Assembly: GCA_002794775.1 (NCBI GenBank)
Contig: NBAY01000008.1
Location: forward strand, 248,001 to 312,000
From: Porodaedalea pini
Taxonomy: Eukaryota; Basidiomycota; Agaricomycetes; Hymenochaetales; Hymenochaetaceae
Direction: 5' to 3'
DNA: 64,000 nucleotides
The position numbers and the translations under genes are program-made. Under the pieces are notes generated by a model. The model saw only the letters and a list, made by a program, of their open reading frames with translations. It did no database searches and was not told where the DNA came from. This document shows positions 55,616 to 64,000 of this stretch, in pieces. Within the stretch, counting starts at the first letter, position 1, and every line of letters begins with the position of its first letter.

Positions 55616-58243
55616 TCACAACGTAAACCGAAAATCTGGACTCCGGTCGCCGATTGGAGCACGAGTCTTCCCAGCATCCCATAGCTCCTGATACTTCTCG
55701 ATGTTTCCTTGACGCCTTCCCTCTGCACGAGCCTTGTTCTCCCAGAGACAATATAATCTGATTAAAAACAATGTGCGTCAGAAAGGCTTTCACATCATTA
55801 AAAGAGTAGGGACATACACATTAGCTGCAGTGAGGACCCATGTCAAGCATACAAACGCAAGAGCTATAGTATGTCCACGAATGTACTTGGGCGCTTGGTC
55901 TGCAAAAGTGAACAGAAACATTAGTCCCTTCGCAGAAACAGAGTTCAAGTTGTTTCTCCTTTCCTGATGTATATGCGAACGTTGCGATAAACCCACTGGA
56001 ATGATCCGTCAGTTAGAAAGATTGTTAACGAAAGGCAGGCATTTTACCCCGTGTTTGCAATCATTAACTGCAGTGCGCTGAAACGACAAATTAGTACGAA
56101 GCAGCAACTTTATCCGAAACACTTGCGTAGTCGTAGCCTTTTTGTAATGTCCACTCGAATTATTGGGAAGAATAGATAGAATGCAAGGGCCAGAAGGATA
56201 GCTTGGGGCAAATGATTCAGTTCCGCCCAGTTCATCATCAAAGATAAACTCACACTCCTGCAGCCATGAGGAAGACTGCCGCGTATCGCACATTGTTAGT
56301 CTCAGCCTTTATGGCCAAGATGTAACCTTCGGTCCATTCTTCTGAGCGGCTTGCAAGGACTAGTGAAAGAGAAACTAATTGTACCAGCTATAGTTATAGG
56401 CATGCATATGAGGATGAAGGGGCCTCTCCATTTCAGGCGATCGGCGAGGAAAGCAACCACCACTTGGTAGATATGAGTACCGTGAAAAATGAGCGAGCCG
56501 AAGCAATACCTGTCAAAACGACTGCCGGAACATAGGGCGGAACCGTGTGCAATTGTGCTGCACCGCCGGAGAACCCAAGCCCAGCGATTATAGTCGGCCT
56601 ATTTGGAGATCATCAGTCAAAACCTTGCGGTAACTTGGGTCGATGAGAAAAGACGCACAAGAACAGAGAGTAAGAGTACAAGCTGACTATAAGTCCCAAG
56701 TATGCCACGCCCGTCAACCAGGTCTGGATATCCTTACAGCCTGAAACGTTTTAGCCAACATGTTCAAAAACGACTCCGAAGTCTCACCTCGAATGACTTC
56801 ACGCCACTCGAATTGTTCGTCTTCCTGAAAGACCTCTTCTTGGCTCGGACGACTCGTTTTCTGCCTTTCAGTATGTCGAGTTTCGCCCTTTTCTTCCCGG
56901 ATCTTTTGCGCAGCTTCGGATAGAGGCACATGCGATGCCGCCACGTTACCGCTTCGGAAGCGCCGCACTTGTTCAAGTAAACAATCGAGGGAAATGAGGT
57001 ACAGGAGCAAAGAAATACTTACGGGCAAATGCTTTCTCCTCCGCCGTCAAGAACTTGGCTGATTGAATGTCGGCAGGAAGAACGATGGTTGCGAGAATCC
57101 CGAAAAGCACAGTAACAATTCCTTCAAGTATGAAGATCCAGCGCCATCCCGCAAGGCCACCCACGCCGTCCATTTTTATTATGGCCGTCGCAAGTAGTCC
57201 TATATAACATGAGATAATTTTAGAACCTTCGTAAGATATAATTGTTACCTCCGAACGCTCCAGACAGTGATGCTATAAAATGCCAGCGCTAGCCTGTCAG
57301 AAAAAAACGATGCAACGTAAAGGCCCAAGACTCACCAGATGCATAGAAGACTCCAACCCTGGGTGGCCCGAGTTAATCGGCCATCTAGCAGAGAAACAAT
57401 CACACACCTCAATTGCAGCTCGTGCTTCTTATAAATAGTACTAAGGTACAAAATCTGACAATACAACGATGTTCAGTAAACCAAGAGCCGCGAAATACAA
57501 ATGTCACCCACAATTCCAGGTAGTAGTCCACCCTCGCACAAGCCCAGCATCAGCCTGATAGCAACGAGTCCTCCGAAATTGTGGACCAGACCGCTTAGTG
57601 TAGTCACTAGGCCCCAAGCCGAGACAATAAACGGAAGCCAGCGATTAGGCTTCATACGTTTCAAAATCCAGTTGGATGCTGTCACAAAACCCATTGAGCA
57701 CGAAACGAGGCAGTATAATCTAGGTACTTACGCAGCTCCGATAAAATGTATCTTCGGTAGTGTCAGCAATGAAACAGCATCCTGAAGTACAGGACGTACG
57801 TGACATAGAATACTATGCGGACGGTTGTTACTGAGCTGCTCATTCAGCGATGTGAACCGACGAACCTGCAAGAGCCGTGTTGAACTGGTTTCCATGAAGG
57901 TGAGTGTCCGCCTGTAAGCCTGCGATCCTAATACGGAGTTAGACATCATGATCTAGATAGGGATGGCATGTATATTATACCTTGCATTGCCTATGTTGGT
58001 TCTATCGACGAAGTTTGCCAACCATAGCTGCAAATAGGAGATATGTATGATCAGCAACTCCTAATCATAAGCAAGTTCGATAGCCTTATTCACCAGCGCC
58101 AAAGGGGGGAGAATGTGCAAGTCGAGCTTCGTAAGAACCCTGCGCGACATCTTGCGATAATCGTCCGAAAGCTCGTCGTCCACGGCCTCTACATTTTCCA
58201 CCGTCGAGACTTCGCGCTCATTCTTCAGTGGCGACCGAGCCAT
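55616..58243 (-). CDS. MFS permease, Dal5/allantoate-permease (ACS) family
   Basis: An anion:cation symporter-type plasma-membrane transporter. Spliced reading: LTKLDLHILPPLALV, LWLANFVDRTNIGNAR (the DRTNIGNA signature), FNTALAVFYVTYILSELPSN, WILKRMKPNRWLPFIVSAWG, LMLGLCEGGLLPGIV, GWRWIFILEGIVTVLFGILA, LPTIIAGLGFSGGAAQL and a C-terminal GDRSPDFRFTL typical of the family. Twelve helices are expected. The central cytoplasmic loop is long and charged (about 56780-56990). Introns are very many: at least 15, with one exon of 20 nt (57732-57751) giving YILSELP. Substrates in the family include allantoate, nicotinate, pantothenate and biotin; none can be chosen from sequence. The start at 58243 precedes an acidic N-terminal tail. 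Confidence 0.82.
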
Positions 58244-58349
58244 TGCGGGAACGAGATACGAAGAAACAGCGCCTGTACGTACGGAAAGATACAATTATAT
58301 ATATGCCAATCCTCTGAAGGGACCCGTGATCCATTCCCATCATGTCGTC

Positions 58350-58769
58350 CTACGGTAAGTTCTTGTAAGCAGCACCCATGATGTGCTCCATAACGGCGCA
58401 TCCATGTATATACTGATCCATCAAGCACCCAATTGCAATCTCGTCATTGAGATCTCTGTCCCATGAGGTACCGCGTATGTTCAACGTTCCGCTGACCCGG
58501 ACAACGGACCCTATCGGAATGAACTCTGCTAGCCTAGATCCTCGACTTTCGATAGTCGTACGAAATCCCAAAAAGAGGAAGCGACATTCGAGAGGTGCCA
58601 GCCGAATAAAGTAACGACCAGTTTCGGAGTATAAGATCATCCCTGTGCGGTCATGATTTCCCCGTAAGTTGCTTTTATTAGTCAGACTGGCACACAGCTG
58701 AACGGGCATAAACGACCAGCAATTCGTCCAACAGCGACACGGTAGAGTTTTCGTCAATGCCGAAATCAT
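58350..58769 (-). CDS. Hypothetical 139-residue protein (weak)
   Basis: An open frame from ATG (MISALTKTLP) runs through SETGRYFIRLAPLECRFLFL and SVVRVSGTLNIRGTSWDRDL to AAYKNLP. The middle looks protein-like, with alternating beta-type segments, but no family is recognised and the first ~35 codons look less coding. It could be part of a spliced gene or chance. Confidence 0.25.
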   Translation of the reverse strand: MISALTKTLPCRCWTNCWSFMPVQLCASLTNKSNLRGNHDRTGMILYSETGRYFIRLAPLECRFLFLGFRTTIESRGSRLAEFIPIGSVVRVSGTLNIRGTSWDRDLNDEIAIGCLMDQYIHGCAVMEHIMGAAYKNLP

Positions 58770-59471
58770 AAAGCAGGATCATGCAGGTTAAGAATAGATG
58801 ACAGAGAAGAACGAAGACTCGGGATTTTTCGCACACATGTGAGAGGTCCAGATTTTATTGCCGCTCGGTGCCTTGACTTGCTTGCCTCATTCACGAACAG
58901 AACGGCGATACGGAGGAAGTCAACGGAGGACGCAAAAATAAATATCAGCCTGCTTCTTAGCGATAAGGCGACCTAGCTTTCGGGCTGGGAAAAGATAAAA
59001 TTATCTGAGAAAACCAGGGGGCACGTATGCACTGAATAGCGAATTACTTCACCGACGCTGAGTTCTTCCGAATTCGAAAGAGCTTCGAACCTGCGGTGTA
59101 CGGGATTCTGCACTTATCCAAGCGGATTCCTCCTTCACACCCGCAAAAGTAAAGTACATCTTTACATAGCTTGTGAGAGCATTCCTACAAATAGCCCGGC
59201 AGTAATCCTGTCTATATCACGAGTCTTTGGTTACCGTAACGTCGGTTTGCTTGACTGCAGCATCGGCAATGAGTACGAGTCGTGAATTCGTATTTAGAGC
59301 TAGAATGAGCGTTGGCGTTTATGAGCTGCGCTCAATTTTTGAGAGAACAATTTTGAGAAGACTCGATTAAGGCTATTCCAATCTCCATCCATTCGCCACA
59401 CCAAAGGGGGGATTGTACAGCAGAACACCATCTTTACAAGCAGCAGACTCGCAGATTAGCTCACGCTCCCA

Positions 59472-59491
59472 GGGGGGAGGGGGGAGGGGGG
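59472..59491 (+). repeat. G-run tract with quadruplex-forming pattern
   Basis: Three runs of six or more G separated by single A. This can supply four G-triplets or more, so a G-quadruplex is possible on the plus strand. Function unknown. Confidence 0.6.
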
Positions 59492-60171
59492 CCAGACCGT
59501 CAGAGAACCGTGACAGCACGCAAGATCATCGATGAGGTCGGCGAGAGAGGTTCAGGCACCTTGTCAAAAGGGCGGTTTACCCCACTTGCAAAGCGCACCC
59601 TTTCTCATTGCTGCCTTCAGTAAATGAACCCGTTCATACTAAACCAATTCGTCGACCAAAGCTTTCGCCGTCATTTTGATAAGTCGCGTTACAGCCCCGA
59701 GTCGATGCGTTTCCTCCTTCCAGCAATACCTTTGCGATGTGGATTCCTTGGTCACCATAATTGGCCAGACATACGCAATGCTTTGAGCTCAGCGGCAGGA
59801 AACGCGTAGAGAATCTATCAGACACGTCCGGAATGCGGAGGAAAAGGGGATATGACGACAGCAATAGGCGACCACGGCAGACCGTAGAGAGATGACCGAG
59901 TCGGCAAGAGAATGTTGATGATCGCAACCAAAGTGCAATAAAATGTTCATCCGCTCAAACCCTCCCCTCCTCATCTTCGTAGCTTTGTCTTTGACGTCGA
60001 AACGTATAGCGTGGTCGTTGAACAGCGTTTTTCAACGAGCGGGACCAGCGGCGGATTCAATTTCCCACGGATATTAGTGGAAACGACCATCAATTGACGC
60101 GACTCTCTTCGCTTGACAAACGTCCACGACGAGCAGCGCTGCTCAGCCATTCCTTTGAAACGTCCCCAACG

Positions 60172-61501
60172 ATGCGTCGCCCTACCAGTCGCATCCTTAC
60201 AGTCTTTCCACTTCTCGTCTTGATAACACTCTCCTTCCTCGTCTTCTTTGTTGAAGGTACTGCATACTCAGCACCGGACGTCGTCGCGCGACATTCTCGG
60301 CAGTTCGTATCCAAGCATTCACTTGCTGCTCGACAGAATGACGACCAACAGGGTGGTAGCATACGTGACGGCGATGCACCCGATGACCCATCGCCCAGCT
60401 CTTCGTCTTCTGGAACAGCGAAAACAACGTCGAGCTCGAGCTCCTCTAGTTCGTCGAGCGTGACTTCGGCTACATCTACCACAAGGACTAGCTCTTCCAG
60501 CAAGTCCTTGGCATCCTCATCATCCTCAACCTCGAGGGTCTCGACAAGTTCGTCAGTAACGCCGAGTACCACCAGCTCTTCTGAATCTAGTACTTCGGTT
60601 TCATCGAGCACGTCATCCACAGCCTTGTCCACGAGCTCGTCCTCATCCTTGTCCTCGTCGACAAGCTTTAAAACAACTTCGTCTAGCTCGTCGTCATCGT
60701 ATGTTTTCTCATAAAAATTGTATATGCTCGATGCTCCTATCAACTTACAATAATCCTTTTAGATCAAGCATTTCCTCTTCATCGAGTTCTAGGACAACGT
60801 TACAAATCACTGATATACCCATTTCAACCGCTACCTCAGTTGTTGTTGCCACCAATATACAGGGAGCCCTTACAAGCAGCTCGTCTTCGAGCGCTGCTGT
60901 GCAAACCAGTGCGGAGGCTTCAAGTTCGGAGGCAGCATCAAGCAACGGCTTCCTCTCAAACTCGGGTGCCATGGCAGGAACATTCACCGCTGTTGGAATT
61001 GTTGCTGTCGGCGGTATCACTGCCATTTTCATAGTTCTGCGCAAGAGAAGGCGCAGCAAAGAACTCGATATATTTGACACGGAGTACAAGGAGTATTCGT
61101 CAGCGAATGACCTCGGTGGGACTTCTGGAGGCAATGGCGACTACTTTGTCTCCGATATGAGCAGCTTGTCTGCAAATGCTGTCTCGCATGCAGGTGCTCA
61201 CACTGCGGAACCCAACTACAATCAAGTCGATTACGGTTTCGGCTTGCCACCCATAGTTGGTGCGGCGTCGGCCCGAACCTCCGTGGCCAGTAACCATGCA
61301 GGGTACGGAGCGTTCCGATCTGCGACGGAACGACGCAAACCTCCCATGCAAACTTCTGGCCTGCGAACGGAGGCGGCCTGGAACTCAGATGTGGCATACG
61401 CAGAACCTGCCGTCGATGAAGATCAGTCCATTTATGTCGTGCCGAACGGCCACAAATCCTACTATGCCGGGCCCGTTCATTCGCATGGGATGACCCACTA
61501 G
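60172..61501 (+). CDS. Ser/Thr-rich single-pass surface protein (Mid2/Wsc-like stalk sensor architecture)
   Basis: A signal/anchor sequence (ILTVFPLLVLITLSFLVFFV) is followed by a Kex2-like site region (LAARQ), then ~180 residues that are mostly Ser and Thr with poly-Ser runs, an O-glycosylated stalk. One intron (60699-60760) falls inside the Ser-rich part. A transmembrane helix (AGTFTAVGIVAVGGITAIFIV) is followed by the stop-transfer RKRRRSKELDIFD and a ~160-residue cytoplasmic tail with several Tyr. The layout resembles wall-stress sensors, but no WSC cysteine domain is present, so the label is architectural only. The start at 60172 places the hydrophobic segment correctly. About 440 residues. 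Confidence 0.75.
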
Positions 61502-62199
61502 ATTGGCAATAAATAAGGAGCGGTGAGTAGTGACTTTTGATTACTTAGCAGGTGGAAATGTGCTCACGTTATCTCAGTTTATCAAGAATGTCCGCATACC
61601 ATTATTATTTCACAGCTCCGCTGTCTTACTCTCCCAAACATGCCCAACTCCCTGGTGGAACATGGCGGTTTGTACTCGTGCCGTACATGTTTTCCTTTCC
61701 GAGCTATGCATTTTTCGCATATGTTACAGTTGCCTTCTGACATTTACAGTTCGCCTTCCATTATTCACATGCTGTTCGTCGATGTATTACCTAGCGTGGG
61801 TGTTTCCGAGGTTTTTTCCTTTCATTCTTGTTCCTAATACCATTATATACCCTTCTTGTCTTCCTTGCCTCGCTCCTTGTCGAACTCATAGGGATACTCG
61901 TTATTGGCTTTTGTTGCTTTTTTTTTTGTCCTGCGAAGAGACAAGCTGGTTTAGGTTATACATCTCCATGTATTAGTCTACCGTTAGCGTTGCGAACGTA
62001 CAGTACATATGTGCTTTATACAAATTTCCCCGTGACTTACGCGCTTGCTCACGTGTTGCCGACGCGGGTTGGACGCGTCAGACGTAGACGTGGCCTAGAG
62101 TCCTTGATTCTATCATCTCTCTCATACGCACTGCATAACTTGATAAGGCTACTCGAGCCTTCGCTTTCCTATTTCTTCTCACTGCATTTTGCTGGTTTC
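61502..62199. other. Intergenic region
   Basis: Pyrimidine-rich DNA with a poly-T tract at about 61919-61928. I see no gene. Confidence 0.5.
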
Positions 62200-64000
62200 A
62201 TGAGACCGACAAGGGCTCTTGCCTTCAAAATTGTCAGTTCTTCTTACTATCTGATAGTCCACAAATCTCATTATAAGAACCGCAGAGGAGCCTATATGGG
62301 CCTTATCTTGGAAGCAAACCGATACAACAGAAGATACAAGAGGTTCCGGCCAGTGAAAGGTTTGCTGACCTTGGCATAAAAAGAAAATAAGCTTATGCAT
62401 GGTGTGCTTTCACGCCAGGATAACTGTCGTCAATCCCGCCAACGGGGAAGAGATCTGCTCGTAAGTACATAACATCTACAAATGCTTTTAAGCTGAATCA
62501 TTATCTGGCGTGGCAAGTATCGTATCGTCCTCAAAAGAAGTTGTTGATTATGCGGTGCAGAACGCGCACGAGGCCTTCGTGTCGGGCGTCTGGTCTCGCA
62601 CATCTGCGCATGCGCGTGCGCTTACTCTCTCCCGTCTCGCGCGCGCACTCGAGGCGCGCATGCCTGAGTTCGTATACCTCGAGTCGATACAAACTGGACG
62701 TGCCATCCGAGAAATGAGTGCGCAAGTCGGCCGCCTCCCTGAATGGCTGTCAGTCCTCTATATATTACACTCGCTCTATTTGATGCTTGTTTAACTCTTT
62801 AGTATTTCAACAGTGATTATTATGCTGCCTTGCTAAGAACGCGGTCGGATTTTGTAGCACCCACACAAGGAAAACTCTTAAACTATGTCACCCGCGTGCC
62901 TTTGGGTGTCGTTGCACAAATTACTGTACCGTGATTTGCGGAATCTTTTTACACACACTTACTGATTTTCCATTCGCTTTCGATGACAGCCATTCAACCA
63001 TCCCCTTCTGATCGCCGTCAAAAAGATCGCACCTGCCCTTGCTGCAGGAAATAGCGTCATTGTTAAACCTTCGGAGGTGATTTCCATATGCTTGCTCGTA
63101 ATAAGAGAAGCTGATTCTTCGAGATGTAGTTGGCTCCTATATCTGTACTCGAGTTTGCTCAGTTGGCGAACGTAGTTGGACGTATGTTTAATGTCATAAT
63201 GCGTCACGGATTATCTCTCAAACATCTCTACAGTTCCTGACGGTATACTCACTGTTCTACCCGGTTACGGACGTACGACAGGAAAATATCTGTGCTCGAA
63301 CCCACTGATATCGAAAGTCGACATCACCGTAAGTCATTAATGCTATGATCAAGACCTTCCCGAAGCAATTTGGCCAGGCTGGAACCAAAGCAGGTCGGGA
63401 ACTTGGGAGTTTAGTCTCGTCAAATCTTGCATATTATACCGCAGAGCTTGGCGGAAAAGTATACTCTCTATCAGACTTCGTTATCCGTACCTAATTAGCT
63501 GACAAAGTCTTGCAGGCTCCAATTGTGATCTTTGACGATGCCGACCTCGAAATGGCCGTGAATGGGACAGCATTTGCTGCTTTCGTAGCTGCCGGGCAGA
63601 CCTGCGTCTCAGGCACACGCATAATTATACATGAAAATATATATGACAAGTTCATGTCGGCTTTCTTGGAGAAAACGGTATCTATTACTCGGAGAATAGG
63701 AGACCGTAAGCGCCTTTTCATCTAGGTCATTCGTAAAGAACATGATCGTGAGCTGTTCTTCCAGCGCTTAACCCGAAGTCGAGCATGGGAACGGTTATAT
63801 CGCCTCGGCATCTGCGAAAGATTCTCGATATGATCAAGCGCTCGTCGGGAACTGTCGTACTCGGTGGTGCACAGCTGCATGGTCTGTCTGCACTGGACAA
63901 CTACGATTTGTCGAAAGGCAGCTTCTTTGCGCCAACAATTGTTACCAACGTCGACACAGCAGACGAGCTCTGGCAGGAGGAAGTCTTCGGGCCTGTCGTC
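62200..64000 (+). CDS. Aldehyde dehydrogenase (ALDH superfamily), 3' end outside the window
   Basis: NAD(P)-dependent oxidation of an aldehyde to the acid. Reading after splicing: ITVVNPANGEEICS, ALTLSRLARALEARMPEFVY, YVTRVPLGVVAQITPFNHPL, KIAPALAAGNSVIVKPSELA, VPDGILTVLPGYGR, AELGGKAPIVIFDDADLEMA with the active-site Glu, AAGQTCVSGTR with the catalytic Cys, and QEEVFGPVV at the window edge. The bases after 64000 would hold the last ~70 residues. Its family differs from the membrane-bound ALDH at 6366: PFNHPLL and no C-terminal helix in view. Several short introns. The start at 62200 (MRPTRALAFKI joined to RSLYGPYLGS) is a tentative choice that keeps the ITVVNP block in frame through two introns. 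Confidence 0.85.

Larger units (their letters stand above)
58244..60171. other. Intergenic region with a possible small gene and a G-run tract
   Basis: Besides the weak open frame at 58350-58769 and the G-rich tract at 59472-59491, no feature is supported. Two short AT-rich stretches look like ordinary promoter DNA. Confidence 0.45.

Noticed and set aside
59060..59130. Possible tRNA on the minus strand (GGTTCGAA-like T-loop)
   Set aside because: The flanking bases do not form a T-arm stem or an acceptor stem.
60090..60743. Long acidic open frame (Glu/Asp/Val/Leu-rich) on the minus strand
   Set aside because: It is the antisense image of the poly-Ser stalk of the surface-protein gene; its composition is explained by serine codons read backwards.

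Overview
The window looks like a chromosome segment of a mushroom-forming basidiomycete (Agaricomycetes). Genes are packed closely on both strands and broken by many short GT-AG introns of about 45-70 bases. The families are typical of that group: an RPS0/ThrRS set of host genes, TKL kinases with an HGD catalytic loop, a Kre9-like GPI protein, a Dal5-type MFS permease and a four-helix membrane protein of unknown function. About 25 genes or gene parts can be read. Most are housekeeping genes, and an accessory, repeat-rich island sits near 9-14 kb.

Layout. 0-9 kb: the 3' end of a peroxisomal acyl-CoA ligase gene, SPT3 on the minus strand, a second complete copy of the ligase (tandem duplication; both copies end in the PTS1-like AKL), and a membrane-anchored family-3 aldehyde dehydrogenase. 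9.3-13.7 kb: a complete non-autonomous CACTA-type DNA transposon. It has 27-bp terminal inverted repeats beginning CACTG and 3-bp AGT target duplications. Inside are broken, intron-containing pieces of two host genes (ribosomal protein uS2/RPS0 and threonyl-tRNA synthetase), a hairpin minisatellite and a large palindrome. 14.0-14.2 kb: a U2 snRNA gene with its TATA box. 14.7-19.3 kb: a METTL3/IME4-type m6A methyltransferase facing an FHA-forkhead transcription factor. 20.6-22.8 kb: a TPR-protein kinase fusion whose first residues copy the histone H3 tail. 22.8-26.2 kb: a long gene-free stretch. 26-31 kb: KCS1 inositol-hexakisphosphate kinase, QCR9 and mitochondrial uS11m. 32-42 kb: a membrane protein with an apparent frameshift, an ACMSD-like amidohydrolase, a GPI-anchored Kre9-like protein and the BST1 GPI-inositol deacylase. 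42-48 kb: VPS60, RCC1, a 2-oxoglutarate oxygenase and quinolinate phosphoribosyltransferase. 48.6-58.2 kb: an IQGAP with 13 IQ-like repeats and an MFS permease. 60-64 kb: a Ser-rich single-pass surface protein and the 5' part of a second aldehyde dehydrogenase, cut off by the window end.

Most genes are unrelated neighbours. Possible functional links are the fatty-aldehyde dehydrogenase beside the peroxisomal acyl-CoA ligase, the divergent mitochondrial pair QCR9/uS11m, and two enzymes around quinolinate (ACMSD-like and QPRTase). The most novel items are the gene-capturing CACTA element and the histone-H3-tail mimic on a kinase. Several exons are extremely small (7, 10 and 20 nt), and two introns appear to use GC-AG borders.
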